A stretch of DNA of 64,000 nucleotides from Mesorhizobium tamadayense (GCF_003863365.1 NZ_RQXT01000004.1:1-64000), one strand, 5' to 3'; positions 48,513 to 57,904 are shown, counted from the stretch's first letter. The notes: generated from the sequence alone by a model not told the origin. Translations and numbers: made by a program.

Positions 48513-48775
48513 TATGTTGGTTCCGGTGTATGGTTGAAGTGGCAAGGAGGCCGAGTGGATCCCGGTCGTCCTTTCGGACAGGCCGTGGCATGGCCCGGTC
48601 CCTTCGTAGGGGAGGCGCTTCAGCCAATTCCGAACGTTTGTCACGATATTCACCGAAACGAGCCGCGAAATCTTGGCTGAGATGTCTGCGACCGGTCGAG
48701 AATTGACTCCGTGCGGATACCTGCGCTCGTGCCGAATGCAGTTCTGTGTAAATGGCGCCTCAGGTGCTGCCAGCA

Positions 48776-48810
48776 GAAAAGAAAGAACCCGGCGGTTGCC
48801 CGCCGGGTTC
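48776..48810 (-). terminator. Rho-independent terminator of the porin gene
   Basis: GAACCCGGCGG (48785-48795) and CCGCCGGGTTC (48800-48810) form a perfect 11-bp stem with a 4-nt loop; on the minus strand TTTCTTTTC follows. It ends 23 bp past the porin stop. Confidence 0.88.
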
Positions 48811-48832
48811 GATCTCAGTCAGACCCTGCTGA

Positions 48833-50026
48833 TTAGAACGAGCGCTGGAAGCGGAGCATGCCGCCGATGGCGTCGTCGTCGCCAGCAGAAATACCGGTCC
48901 AGTTGTGATTCGAGCCAAGGGTATCGGGATCGCCGATTTTGCCTGCATTGACGTAGTCGACTTCGGCCGTGATCGTCAGGCCCGGGACAACATCGTAGGC
49001 GATGTTGGCGGCGATGCCGAGGTTCTCACCTTCGTCATACGAGACCTGAGCGTTGAACGAGGTCTTCTCGTTGAACTTGTAGGTGCCACCACCCCAGACT
49101 GCCCAGTTGCCATCCCACTGCTTGTAGAAGCCGCGACCGCCGGCCGGGAACGTGTAGGTCGGGTCCGTCAGGTTGTCGTCGGTCCCGTAGCCGCCGATGA
49201 TGAACAGCGAGATCGCGTCGTTGACGTTCACGTCCAAACGAACCTTGGTGGCGACTTCTTCATAGTTGCTGTCGTAGGCAACGACGCCGGTGATGGCGCC
49301 CCAGCCCTGCGTCCACTTCACGCCGCCGACGACATGCGGAACGTAGCTGTCGATCGTGCCCACGCCGTAGTCACCGAACGTGCCGTCGCCCGCGCCTTCT
49401 TCGAGCGAGATCACGGCCGAGAAGCCGTTGCCAGCGTCGAAGTAGTACTGGATGACGTTGGTGTCGAAATCGCCGTAGGGAACGAGCGTATCCTGGATGA
49501 CGTTGCCGGCGTAGCCGATGAACGTGTTGAAGGCCGATTCGTCCTTACCGACGCGCAGCCCACCGAGCTGGATCCAGGCGAAGTTCAGCGAAACGGTGTC
49601 GCCGTTGCCGGCAGGATTGAGGGCCCCGACCGCGCCCGCATCACGGTTGTTGTTCTGGAAGTTGAAGCGGGTCTCGGTGTAGGTCTTCAAGGTGCCGAGT
49701 TCGGTTTCCTGGCCGGTCCAGGTCTTCAGCGCGAAACGGGCGTGCTTGAACCAGGTGTCGTTGCTGCCGCCGTCCTCAACGTCGGCGGACGTCGCACCAT
49801 CGAACGAGCCGACGTCGCCGGCGCCGATGTCGTAACGGACATAGCCGCCGATACGCAGGCAGGTTTCGGTGCCGGGGATGTAGAAGTAGCCCGAGCCGTA
49901 CACGTCGCAGATCTTGACGTATTCAGCCGGTTCCGGCTCGGCGACGGTCACCGCGTCGGCGGCGCGGGCACCGGAAACTGCGATCAGGGCCGCAGCTGAG
50001 CCGAGAAGAAGGCTCTTGATGTTCAT
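48833..50026 (-). CDS. Outer-membrane porin (alphaproteobacterial porin family)
   Basis: 397 residues from ATG 50026, with GGAGG a few bases upstream. A 22-residue signal peptide (cleavage after ARA) precedes a beta-barrel sequence with alternating aromatic/polar strands and a C-terminal FQRSF ending in Phe. Typical landmarks of the Rhizobiales Omp2b/RopA-type porins are present: YVKICDVYGSGYFYIPGTETCLRIGGYVRYD near the start (two Cys flanking a Tyr/Gly segment). It forms general diffusion channels. The strong terminator and good ribosome site fit high expression. Confidence 0.9.
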   Translation of the reverse strand: MNIKSLLLGSAAALIAVSGARAADAVTVAEPEPAEYVKICDVYGSGYFYIPGTETCLRIGGYVRYDIGAGDVGSFDGATSADVEDGGSNDTWFKHARFALKTWTGQETELGTLKTYTETRFNFQNNNRDAGAVGALNPAGNGDTVSLNFAWIQLGGLRVGKDESAFNTFIGYAGNVIQDTLVPYGDFDTNVIQYYFDAGNGFSAVISLEEGAGDGTFGDYGVGTIDSYVPHVVGGVKWTQGWGAITGVVAYDSNYEEVATKVRLDVNVNDAISLFIIGGYGTDDNLTDPTYTFPAGGRGFYKQWDGNWAVWGGGTYKFNEKTSFNAQVSYDEGENLGIAANIAYDVVPGLTITAEVDYVNAGKIGDPDTLGSNHNWTGISAGDDDAIGGMLRFQRSF

Positions 50027-50488
50027 TTTCTGACCTCCAGTCAAAAGTTAAAAAACGGGTCTGGGTATTTTTTGCTGAAGGACAGCGTTCCCTGCCCCAT
50101 CCCCACGTACCGAAAAAGATGCGCACCGCGCCGCTCCTTCGAACATGACCTTTACCCAGGCGGCGGCGGCGTTCAACCACGATCGTATCGGCGAAAGCCC
50201 TGTCCGGACGCTATCCCCGGGCGTTGTTGCACAAATGACACGATTTGGCCTCACTCCGAAAGTTCTCGTTAACCATTGGGGCTTGCGCAGCCCTCTCATC
50301 CGCTCGGATCTGCCCGAATCCGGCAATGATCCGACGGAAATGCGGCGCGCCGGGCGAGTCGCCAGCCAGACAGTCGCCGCAGAATCGCCCAGTGAAAGCG
50401 CAGCGCTGAGCAGGCACGCCGATTTTTCAGCGATTATGGCGCCGGCTTGTTGATTGTGCCCGCGCTTTTCTTTATCCAGCGGCGCGAC
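50027..50488. other. Porin leader and tRNA upstream region
   Basis: About 460 bp without a convincing gene. The part next to the porin is AT-rich on the minus strand (for example TTAAAAAACG), as expected for its promoter and leader. The centre contains no recognisable motif. Frames of about 100 residues on either strand here have no family character and are not called. Confidence 0.4.
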
Positions 50489-50579
50489 GGAGAGGTGGCC
50501 GAGTGGTCGAAGGCGCTCCCCTGCTAAGGGAGTAGAGGTCAAAAGCTTCTCGTGGGTTCGAATCCCATCCTCTCCGCCA
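50489..50579 (+). tRNA. tRNA-Ser(GCU)
   Basis: A 91-nt type II tRNA with encoded CCA. Acceptor GGAGAGG (50489-50495) pairs with CCTCTCC (50569-50575), then G and CCA. The anticodon stem CTCCC/GGGAG holds loop CTGCTAA with anticodon GCT at 50523-50525, reading AGC/AGU codons. The long variable arm and GGTTCGAATCC T-loop fit serine. No duplicated 3' end marking an integrated island was seen in this window. Confidence 0.95.
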
Positions 50580-50670
50580 TCCTGCTTCGCGCTGCGCGCT
50601 TCGCAGGACAAGTCCCGCGGTACTTTGCTGCGAATCCCTTGCAAATCCTGGCTCCGAAGCCTCCGGGCTT

Positions 50671-50728
50671 CGTCATCCCAGGGCGGAGCAGGAGCGGAGC
50701 TCCGTCGCGAAGACCCTGGGATCCTGCC
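50671..50728. repeat. Palindromic intergenic repeat, CGTCATCC family
   Basis: CGTCATCCCAGGGCGGAGCA at the left, GACCCTGGGATCCTGCC at the right, with GGAGCGGAGCTCC in the centre. Same organisation as 48456-48512, and a truncated relative follows at 50837-50863. Confidence 0.7.
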
Positions 50729-50836
50729 GTGACATCGGCCGAAGAATGCAGCGGCGCAGGATAGTCGTTCGACGAATTGCCCGATCGCTTGCGCTTAAGC
50801 AGAACCTGCACCGTTGCGATGCGTAGAGGTAACGGC

Positions 50837-50863
50837 ATGGATCCTGGGGTCTGCGCTGCGCCG
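50837..50863. repeat. Truncated CGTCATCC-family repeat abutting the transposase relic
   Basis: ATGGATCCTGGGGTCTGCGC followed by TGCGCCG is one half of the palindromic repeat. The other half is missing, and transposase-like sequence starts right at its end, so the IS insertion or a deletion likely cut the repeat. Confidence 0.5.
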
Positions 50864-51510
50864 TGTGGCTGTTCTTGCGCCGCGAGGGCCTGAGCTTAAA
50901 AAAAAACGCTGTTCGCCCTTGAGCAGGCACGCGCTGATATTGCCCGCAGGCGCCAACGATGGCGATCCTGGCAGGCCGGCCTCGATCCGCAGTGCCTGGT
51001 CTTCATCGATGAGACCTGGATCAAGACCAACATGGCTCCGCTGCGCGGTTGGGAGCCGAAGGGCAAGCGGCTGCGCGGCTGGCTCCGCACGGTCATTGGC
51101 GCACGCTAACCTTCCTGGGCGCGCTGCGCTGGGACCGGCTCGCGGCACCTTGCGTCTTTGACGGCCCGATCAACGGCCAATGCTTCCGCGCTTATGTCGA
51201 GCAACAGCTCATCACCGTGCTGAAGCCCGGCGATATCGTCATCATGGACAACCCGGGAAGCCATAAGTCGGCCGTCATCAGGCAAATGATCAAGGCCGCC
51301 GGCGCCAGGCTTTGGTATCTGCCGCCCTACTCGCCGGACCTCAATCCGATCGAGCAGGCTTTCGCCAAGATCAAACACTGGATGCGCCAAGCCCAAAAAC
51401 GCACCGTCGAGGACACCTGGCGCCACATCGGCCACCTCGTCGAAACCATCGAGCCAGCCGAATGCAAGAACTATTTCGCAAACGCCGGATATGCTTCCGT
51501 CAAAACGTGA
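50863..51510 (+). mobile_element. Decayed IS630-family transposase
   Basis: C-terminal two thirds of an IS630 transposase in three frames. LRREGLSLKK runs into an A9 tract (50898-50906), after which the frame shifts by one to TLFALEQARADIARRR. A second shift near 51080 leads into APHGHWRTLTFLG. The catalytic residues are still seen: Asp in FIDETW, Asp in IIMDNPGSH, Glu in NPIEQAFAKIK, and the end NYFANAGYASVKT is intact. The N-terminal DNA-binding part is missing. The element cannot be active. Confidence 0.85.
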
Positions 51511-51547
51511 AAGACTCTTAGCTTCAAGGCTGATTGGAACTGTTGGT

Positions 51548-52447
51548 TTACTTCTGCTGAGCCTTCCGCTCGGTCCGATCGAGAAACCCGGCAATCGCCT
51601 CCGGCAAACCAACGGTCTCCAGGAAAGCCGCGTGGCCCTGGCCATCCACCGTCATCGTCTCCATGCCGGGATGGCGCTTTTGCATCTGCTCCAGCGTTTC
51701 GACAGATAGAATTCTGGAATTGGCGCCGCGTATGGCGAGCATCGGCACCGCGGCAAGCGCGTCGAACTGCGGCCACAAATCCGGCAGCGGTTTGCTGAAG
51801 TCGGTGCCGGCCATCGTGTCGACCAGCGCCGGATCGAAATCCGGCACCCACCCGGCATCGGTATCGCGGCAGATCGCGGTCACCATCCGCGCCCAGTCGG
51901 CGTCGATAAGCGCCGGGAAGCTGGCGCCATGCACGCGCCGCTGCGCGTCGACCGCCACGGAAAATGTGTTCGGCTTCGGATTGCGATCGAGATAGGAGCG
52001 GATATGGGCAAGACCTTCCGCCTCGACCACCGGGCCGATGTCGTTGAGGACGATGGCCTTCAACACGGCCGGCTTCAGCGCGCCGAGCACATGGATGATC
52101 AGCCCGCCGCGCGACGTGCCGATGAAGGCAGCCTCTTCGATGCCCAGCTCCGACAAGCCAGCGAGCACGTCGCCGGCCTCGACGCCGACATTGTAGTGGC
52201 TGATATCGGGATCATAGTCGGATTGGCCGCGGCCGCGATAATCGAAGGCGATAACCTTGCGCGGTTTCCTTGCGTTGCTCGAAAGATAGAGCGCGAGCTC
52301 ATGGAAGTCGCGCGCATTGCGGGTGAGGCCGGGCAGGCAAACGACCGGCCAGCCATCGCTGTTCGCCCCGCCATAGATCCGCGCATGCAGCTTCAGCCCG
52401 TCGCGCGCGGCATAGAAAAAATCGGAGAAACTTTCGTCGCTCGCCAT
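51548..52447 (-). CDS. Alpha/beta hydrolase
   Basis: 299 residues. The fold landmarks are VVCLPGLTRNARDF (oxyanion HG-like loop), the FDYRGRGQSDYD strand and turn, the nucleophile elbow FIGTSRGG (Ser catalytic), a later acidic Asp, and the final GQGHAAFLET with the catalytic His. No signal peptide. It is an esterase, lipase or hydrolase of unknown substrate. The gene starts on the minus strand beyond the IS630 relic. Confidence 0.85.
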   Translation of the reverse strand: MASDESFSDFFYAARDGLKLHARIYGGANSDGWPVVCLPGLTRNARDFHELALYLSSNARKPRKVIAFDYRGRGQSDYDPDISHYNVGVEAGDVLAGLSELGIEEAAFIGTSRGGLIIHVLGALKPAVLKAIVLNDIGPVVEAEGLAHIRSYLDRNPKPNTFSVAVDAQRRVHGASFPALIDADWARMVTAICRDTDAGWVPDFDPALVDTMAGTDFSKPLPDLWPQFDALAAVPMLAIRGANSRILSVETLEQMQKRHPGMETMTVDGQGHAAFLETVGLPEAIAGFLDRTERKAQQK

Positions 52448-52542
52448 CGGAATGTCGCTCCTCGCTGAGGTGACCGACAGCTACAGGCGAGGGCAGGGAT
52501 CGTCAAATGGGAAGCGCTCTGTAATGTCAGCCGTTGGCGTTC

Positions 52543-52719
52543 CGTCACACCCCTCTGTCCTGCCGGACATCTCCCCCGCAAGGGGGGAGATTGGCAGTTT
52601 TGGCCTCGGCGATCTTTCTGCGACGCGGGAGTTGGGGAAAGCCGAAGTGAGATCCGATCTCCCCCCTTGCGGGACCCTTGCGGGGGGAGATGGCCGGCAG
52701 GCCAGAGGGGGGTGTGACG
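52543..52719. repeat. Long inverted repeat between hydrolase and lytic transglycosylase genes
   Basis: Left arm 52543-52594 (CGTCACACCCCTCTGTCCTG and CCGGACATCTCCCCC) pairs with right arm 52651-52719 ending CAGAGGGGGGTGTGACG. The right arm has an internal 11-bp duplication of CCCTTGCGGGA. It is the same family as 15135-15288. Confidence 0.75.
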
Positions 52720-52782
52720 GAACTCGATCGAATGAAGTTGAACGCTCTGCCTTCACAAGAACGCAATCACACTGACGCTCCC

Positions 52783-54825
52783 TCAATCCCTTCCGTTCAC
52801 CAGATCCCCGACGATGTCGTACTTGCCTGAAATACGCATCTTGTAGACCTCGTAATTCTCCATCACGCGCTGCACGTAACTTCTTGTTTCCGTGTAGGGA
52901 ATCCGCTCGATCCAGTCGACGACGGCGTCCACGTCCTTGCCGCGCGGGTCGCCGTATCTCGCCACCCACTGGGCGGCGCGGTTCGGCCCGGCATTGTACC
53001 CGGCGAAGGTCAGCACATAGGAGCCGTTGAAGCGGTCGAGCTGCTCGCCGAGGAAGGCCGAACCAAGCGTCGCGTTATAGCCGGCGTCAGTCGTCAGCCG
53101 CGTTTGCGAGAAGATCATGCCGGCCTTCTTCGCCAGTTGCCTGGCGGTGGCCGGCATCAATTGCAAAAGGCCGCGCGCGCCGACGCTGGAAATCGCCCCG
53201 ACATTGAACTCGCTCTCCTGACGCGCGATGGCATAGGCCAGCGCCTTGCCGGAGCCGGAGATATCGGCCGAATCGGGGATGACGCCCAGCGGATGCGACA
53301 GCGCGCCGACATCGATGCCGCGCTGGGCGGCGATCTTGCCAACCTTCAGCGCCATGAAATGATTGCCCTGCTTTTCGGCGAGCACCGCCAGCAGCGCCAA
53401 CTCGCCCGGGCTGGTCAGTTGTCCCGCGAGGTCGCGATAGAGCGTTTCGGCAAATCGGTCATAGCCGGCCTCCTGGAGCCGCTTGATCGCGTTCACCGCC
53501 TCCCTGGTTTCGAAGCTCTGGCGGTCGGCCGCGCTCGGTTTCGGATAGACGATGTTGAGGCTCCTGAGGCCCACGCGCTCGCCGGCGAGCTGGCCATAGA
53601 AGGTCGTGCCATAGGCGGCGGCGCGGGTGAAATAGTCCTTGGCGTTGCCCGGACCGCCGACTTCCGCGGCTCGGCCGAGCCAGTAATAGGCGCGCGACAG
53701 CGACACCGGCCCTTGGGCGAGCTCGGCGATGCGCGAGAAATGCGTGGCCGCGCCCGCCGTATCGTTCAGGCCGCGCAGCGCATACCAGCCGGCATGGAAC
53801 TCGGCTTCGGCCGCGCTGGCCGAGCTCTGGGCCGCATGCATGGAGGCGATCCTGTAGGCGGTCTTCATGTCGCCCTGGTCGACCAGAGCGCGCGACAGGA
53901 CACGGCGCTCGACCCACCAGGCATCAGGGTCGACCAGCGCGTCGCGGTCGGTCGGCGCTTTCAGCAGAACCGCCGCGGCGTCGGCAAACTTCTGCTGCTT
54001 GCGCAGATACTCGGCCTCGGCGAAGAAATAGCCGGCCGAACGCTGCGTCGCGGGCACGGCCTTCAACAATTTGGCCGTGTTCTTGCCGCCTTTGTCGGCG
54101 GCCGCCCAGGCGTCCGCCAGCTGCTGCGCGCCGGCAAGGCCGGCGACGCGCAGCGCCGAGTCCGGCCTGTCGGCATAGAACATGCGCTCCATCCGATAGC
54201 GATGGTCGGCGGCAGGGATCAGCGCGCCGAACTCCTTGATGAAGGCGCTCTCGTCCTTCGCTTCCAGCTTCTCCGCGCGCCAGAACGGCACCAGCACCGC
54301 GCGTGCCGCCGCGGCATTGCCGAGCGCAGCTTGCGAGCGGGCGAGGATGGTCACGCCTTCCGGCGTCAGCGGCTGGCTGCGGCCGAAGGCCTGCACAACA
54401 ACTTGCGGCGGCGGGTTCTCGCGATAGAGCGCGCGTTCGCTGTTCTTGCGCAGCGCGATGGTGCCCGGCCATCCAGGCAGCATCTTGGCCGCATCGGCGA
54501 TCTCGCCGCTCGGCACCTGGTCGCCGCCATAGAGCGCGATCGCCCAGGCCAGGATGTGCCGGTCGAGCGAGGTGGCGGGCAATGAGTCGCGCGCATTGCG
54601 CGCGCCGGCAATGTTATTGGCGGCAAGCGCGTCGAGGCCGCTCTTCAATTGGGCGATGCTGGCCGGCGGCGGGGAAGGCTGCGCCTGGCCCGGGGCCCGC
54701 GGCGCCTCAGGCGCCGGGATCGCCGCCGTCATGCGCGCGTCGACGCTGCCGCCGATCGCCATCCCCGGCATCAGCGCGACAACCGCGCTGAGAAGCGCGA
54801 AGAGATGAGACCGCCTCGTCGGCAT
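52783..54825 (-). CDS. slt: Soluble lytic murein transglycosylase (Slt70-like)
   Basis: 680 residues from ATG 54825; the frame extends upstream but that start gives a clean signal peptide (hydrophobic run, cleavage near AIGGS). The large N-terminal part is a superhelical array of alpha-helical repeats, and the C-terminal SLT domain holds the catalytic Glu537 in ARQESEFN, plus GLLQLMPATA and NLG/YNATLGSAFLGE and AGYNAGPNRA motifs. It cleaves peptidoglycan to 1,6-anhydromuropeptides in the periplasm. The gene is divergent from dapA, the standard rhizobial order. Confidence 0.92.
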   Translation of the reverse strand: MPTRRSHLFALLSAVVALMPGMAIGGSVDARMTAAIPAPEAPRAPGQAQPSPPPASIAQLKSGLDALAANNIAGARNARDSLPATSLDRHILAWAIALYGGDQVPSGEIADAAKMLPGWPGTIALRKNSERALYRENPPPQVVVQAFGRSQPLTPEGVTILARSQAALGNAAAARAVLVPFWRAEKLEAKDESAFIKEFGALIPAADHRYRMERMFYADRPDSALRVAGLAGAQQLADAWAAADKGGKNTAKLLKAVPATQRSAGYFFAEAEYLRKQQKFADAAAVLLKAPTDRDALVDPDAWWVERRVLSRALVDQGDMKTAYRIASMHAAQSSASAAEAEFHAGWYALRGLNDTAGAATHFSRIAELAQGPVSLSRAYYWLGRAAEVGGPGNAKDYFTRAAAYGTTFYGQLAGERVGLRSLNIVYPKPSAADRQSFETREAVNAIKRLQEAGYDRFAETLYRDLAGQLTSPGELALLAVLAEKQGNHFMALKVGKIAAQRGIDVGALSHPLGVIPDSADISGSGKALAYAIARQESEFNVGAISSVGARGLLQLMPATARQLAKKAGMIFSQTRLTTDAGYNATLGSAFLGEQLDRFNGSYVLTFAGYNAGPNRAAQWVARYGDPRGKDVDAVVDWIERIPYTETRSYVQRVMENYEVYKMRISGKYDIVGDLVNGRD

Positions 54826-55080
54826 TATCCACCCTAACACATCGTCAGCAGGCAGGGACCCCAAGGCCCGTCCGGAGCCTAAACTTAGGTGGTGAAAGGC
54901 TCGTAAACAAAAGGTTATCGAGGCTGTCCGAAATGTGCCTGCTGGCACCATGGCGATGCTTGCCGCTGAACCGTGTCGAGACTATGGTGCGCGGCTTCGC
55001 TTTCGGTTAGAAGGCGCGGCACTAAAACCGTTCGACAAAACCGATAATCCCCTGATTAAGTCCCAAGGAGTTTGGACGAC

Positions 55081-55962
55081 ATGCTGAGAGGCTCGCTGAC
55101 CGCGCTCGTCACACCGTTCGAAAAGAGCGGGCGTTTCGACGAGAAAGCCTTTCGCGCGTTTGTCGAATGGCAGATCGCCGAGGGCACCAAGGGCCTCGTC
55201 CCGGTCGGCACCACGGGCGAGTCGCCGACGCTGTCGCATGACGAGCACCGCAATGTCGTGAAGGTCTGCATCGAGGTGGCCAATGGCAGGGTGCCGGTGG
55301 TGGCCGGCGCGGGCTCCAACAACACCGAGGAAGCCGTCGGCCTGGTGCAATATGCCGAAAAGGCCGGCGCCGACGCCGCTCTTGTGGTGACGCCCTATTA
55401 CAACAAGCCGACGCAGCGCGGGCTTTACGAGCATTTCGCCGCCGTCGCCCGGGCGACGAAGCTGCCGATCATCATTTACAACATTCCGCCGCGTTCGGTG
55501 ATCGACATGACGCCGGAGACGATGGGCAGGCTGCGCCACGACTTCAAGAACATTGCCGGCGTCAAGGACGCGACCGGCAAGGTCGAGCGCGTGTCCGAGC
55601 AGCGCATGACCTGCGGCAAGGATTTCATCCAGCTCTCCGGCGAGGATGCCTCCGCGCTTGGCTTCAACGCCCATGGCGGCGTCGGCTGCATCTCGGTGAC
55701 CTCGAACGTCGCGCCGCGCCTTTGCGCCGAGTTCCAGGAAGCGACGCTCGCCGGCGACAGCGCCAAGGCGCTCGAGCTGCAGGATCGCCTGTTGCCGCTG
55801 CACAAGGCGATCTTCATGGAGCCCGGCGTGTCCGGCGCCAAATACGCGCTGTCGAAGCTGGGCAAGGTCGAGAACGTGGTGCGCTCGCCGCTGGTGACGG
55901 TCGAAGCTTCGACCGCCGAGAAGATCGACCAGGCGATGAAGCACGCCGGCTTGATAAATTAG
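55081..55962 (+). CDS. dapA: 4-hydroxy-tetrahydrodipicolinate synthase
   Basis: 293 residues from ATG 55081, 10 nt after AAGGAG. The TIM-barrel aldolase has the Schiff-base Lys162 in GVKDATG, the GTTGESPTL loop, [10 protein letters not shown] with the triad Tyr, and IYNIPPRSV. It condenses pyruvate with aspartate semialdehyde in the diaminopimelate and lysine pathway, feeding peptidoglycan. It lies 25 bp upstream of smpB. Confidence 0.95.
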   Translation: MLRGSLTALVTPFEKSGRFDEKAFRAFVEWQIAEGTKGLVPVGTTGESPTLSHDEHRNVVKVCIEVANGRVPVVAGAGSNNTEEAVGLVQYAEKAGADAALVVTPYYNKPTQRGLYEHFAAVARATKLPIIIYNIPPRSVIDMTPETMGRLRHDFKNIAGVKDATGKVERVSEQRMTCGKDFIQLSGEDASALGFNAHGGVGCISVTSNVAPRLCAEFQEATLAGDSAKALELQDRLLPLHKAIFMEPGVSGAKYALSKLGKVENVVRSPLVTVEASTAEKIDQAMKHAGLIN

Positions 55963-55987
55963 GGATGAGGCGCCACCTCTCCGCATC

Positions 55988-56467
55988 ATGAATCAAGTCA
56001 AGAAAGCCGACCCCAACAACAGGACGGTCGCCGAAAACCGCAAGGCGCGCTTTTCCTACGAGGTGCTCGACACGATCGAGACCGGCCTGGTGTTGACCGG
56101 CACCGAGGTCAAGTCGCTGCGCCAGGGCCAGGCCAACATCCAGGAGAGCTACGCCTCGGCCGAAGGCGGCGAGATCTGGCTGATCAATTCCTATCTGCCG
56201 GAATACCTGCAGGCCAACCGCTTCAACCATGAGCCGCGCCGGCGCCGCAAGCTGCTCGTCAGTAAGCGCGAGATGGCCAAGCTTGCGCAAAGCGTCGACC
56301 GCGAAGGCATGACGCTGGTGCCGCTGAAAATCTATTTCAACGATCGCGGCCGCGCCAAGCTGTTGCTCGCCATCGCGCGCGGCAAGAAGCTGCACGACAA
56401 GCGCGAGACCGAGAAGCAGCGCGACTGGTCGCGCGAGAAGGGGCGGCTGCTCAAGGAGCGTGGTTAA
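55988..56467 (+). CDS. smpB: SsrA-binding protein SmpB
   Basis: 159 residues, the family length. It opens with [20 protein letters not shown], has [14 protein letters not shown] in the OB fold, and a basic C-terminal tail ([20 protein letters not shown]) that folds in the ribosomal A site. It delivers tmRNA to stalled ribosomes in trans-translation. Co-directional with dapA and the GH25 gene. Confidence 0.95.
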   Translation: MNQVKKADPNNRTVAENRKARFSYEVLDTIETGLVLTGTEVKSLRQGQANIQESYASAEGGEIWLINSYLPEYLQANRFNHEPRRRRKLLVSKREMAKLAQSVDREGMTLVPLKIYFNDRGRAKLLLAIARGKKLHDKRETEKQRDWSREKGRLLKERG

Positions 56468-56505
56468 ACGCCGGCTATCCAGGCAGGACGCAGGGGAGCC
56501 AAGGC

Positions 56506-57264
56506 TTGAGAAACCAAGGCTTGAGGAACCGCTTGATTGTCCTGGCCCTGGCTTTCGTCTTTCTGGCGCTTGCCATCTGGGTAGAAAGCTTTTTCCGGCC
56601 CCGCGCCTTCCCGCCGGATCGCGCCGAATTCCCCATAAGGGGCATCGACGTTTCGCACCACCAGGGCAGGATCGACTGGCAGCGCGTCGCGGCCGACGAT
56701 GTCGGCTTCGCCATCATCAAGGCGACGGAAGGCGGCGATTACGTCGATGATGCCTTCGCCGAGAATTTGCGCCAGGCCCGCGCCGTGGGCCTCGCCGTCG
56801 GCGCCTATCATTTCCTCACCTTCTGCCGCCCGGGCGCCGACCAGGCGAAGAACTTCGTCTCGGTGGTGCCGCGCGGCGCGCCGCTTTTGCCGCCCGTCGT
56901 CGATATCGAGTTTCACGGCAACTGCCCGCGACGCCCGTCGTCGGAGGAACTGCGGACTGAACTCCTTGCCTTCCTGGGGCCGGTCGAGGCTGCGTTCGGC
57001 AAGCCCGCGATCATTTACATCACCGATGACGCAGCGCAGGCCTACTCCGTGCATATCGCGGATCGTCAGCTATGGCTGCGCTCCCTGCAGGCGCCGCCGA
57101 AAGAAGACGATTGGGTCTACTGGCAATATCTCGACACCGGCCGCGTCGACGGCATCGACGGCGACGTCGACCTCAACGTGCTGAAGGGGGGACCCGCAAG
57201 GCTCTCGGAACTGTTTGCGCCGGCGCCTGAATCTAACTCTGCAGGAACGCCGCGATCTCCCTGA
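56506..57264 (+). CDS. Glycoside hydrolase family 25 (lysozyme-like) membrane-anchored protein
   Basis: 252 residues from a TTG with AGGGGAG upstream. A single N-terminal membrane helix (about 8-28) anchors a periplasmic GH25 barrel: GIDVSHHQGRIDW with the catalytic Asp, FAIIKATEGGDYVDDAF, AVGAYHF, and VVDIEFHGNC with the acid pair. Members cleave peptidoglycan between N-acetylmuramic acid and N-acetylglucosamine. A 15-bp tandem duplication (56499-56525) covers the start region and supplies a second in-frame TTG at 56521. Confidence 0.85.
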   Translation: MRNQGLRNRLIVLALAFVFLALAIWVESFFRPRAFPPDRAEFPIRGIDVSHHQGRIDWQRVAADDVGFAIIKATEGGDYVDDAFAENLRQARAVGLAVGAYHFLTFCRPGADQAKNFVSVVPRGAPLLPPVVDIEFHGNCPRRPSSEELRTELLAFLGPVEAAFGKPAIIYITDDAAQAYSVHIADRQLWLRSLQAPPKEDDWVYWQYLDTGRVDGIDGDVDLNVLKGGPARLSELFAPAPESNSAGTPRSP

Positions 57265-57904
57265 AGACGTTGACGAACATGTCTTCCGTCAGCACGCCTG
57301 TGTTGGTGTTGTAGCGCGAGCAGTGATAGCTGGAAAACAGCGTGATGCCGCCGGCCTCCTGCCGTCCGCCATGGCGAAAGGGAAGGGCGGCGACGCGCCC
57401 GCCCAGCGCCCGCACCGTCGATTGATGCGCGATCGAGCCCAGCGTCAGAATCGCGCGCAGATTGGCAAAGCGCGCGATGGTCGGCTTGAGGAAGGTGCGA
57501 CATGTGGCGATCTCGGCGCCAACCGGCTTGTTGTCCGGCGGCACGCAGCGAACCGCATTGGTGATCGCGGTGCCGACGAGCTCCAGCCCGTCATCGGGCC
57601 TTGCCTTGAATTCCCCGCGCGCCAGGCCTTGCGCGATCAGCGTGCCGTAGAGCAGGTCGCCGGCATAGTCGCCGGTGAAGGGGCGCCCGGTGCGGTTGGC
57701 GCCGCGCAGGCCGGGCGCCAGCCCGACGATGAGAAGCCTGACCGAGGATTCACCCTCAGGCGGCAGGAAGGTCGGCACCGGTGCATTGAACCAACCCGGC
57801 TCGCGCTTGCGCCAGGCGGCAATGAAATCATGCAGCCGCGGACAGAGCGGACAGTCGCGGTCAGGCTCGGGGGAGGGCGCGGCGCTCAAGACCGCCGCTC
57901 TCAA
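57233..57904 (-). CDS. Uracil-DNA glycosylase, family 5 (UDGb)
   Basis: 223 residues. The active-site motif GLAPGLRGANRTGRPFTGDY and NAVRCVPPDNKP match UDGb, with four Cys fit for an iron-sulfur cluster (CPLC near residue 18, RC in AVRCVPP, and the TCRTF Cys). SYHCSRYNTNTG is the second conserved block. UDGb enzymes remove uracil and other deaminated bases. Its start overlaps the end of the NYN gene upstream by 4 bp, and its 3' end overlaps the GH25 3' end on the other strand by 32 bp. Confidence 0.9.
   Translation of the reverse strand: MRAAVLSAAPSPEPDRDCPLCPRLHDFIAAWRKREPGWFNAPVPTFLPPEGESSVRLLIVGLAPGLRGANRTGRPFTGDYAGDLLYGTLIAQGLARGEFKARPDDGLELVGTAITNAVRCVPPDNKPVGAEIATCRTFLKPTIARFANLRAILTLGSIAHQSTVRALGGRVAALPFRHGGRQEAGGITLFSSYHCSRYNTNTGVLTEDMFVNVFREIAAFLQS

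Larger units (their letters stand above)
48224..48832. other. Gene-poor stretch of 609 bp
   Basis: It holds one dispersed repeat (48456-48512) and the porin terminator. A possible minus-strand frame 48450-48653 (67 residues, ending inside the repeat) is not recognised and lacks a clear ribosome site, so I do not call it a gene. GC content drifts lower toward the sulfotransferase side. Confidence 0.4.

Noticed and set aside
48450..48653. A 67-residue minus-strand frame between sulfotransferase and porin
   Set aside because: Its C-terminal part is a dispersed repeat and there is no convincing start signal. It remains a weak possibility.
50145..50453. A 102-residue plus-strand frame upstream of tRNA-Ser
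   Set aside because: No ribosome site, no family similarity, and codon pattern unlike neighbours.
50048..50644. A 198-residue minus-strand frame over tRNA-Ser
   Set aside because: It crosses the tRNA gene and has no recognisable domain. The tRNA has full cloverleaf pairing, so the frame is accidental.
50489..51510. Genomic island integrated at tRNA-Ser
   Set aside because: No integrase and no second copy of the tRNA 3' end are visible; only a decayed IS630 lies nearby and core genes resume at once.
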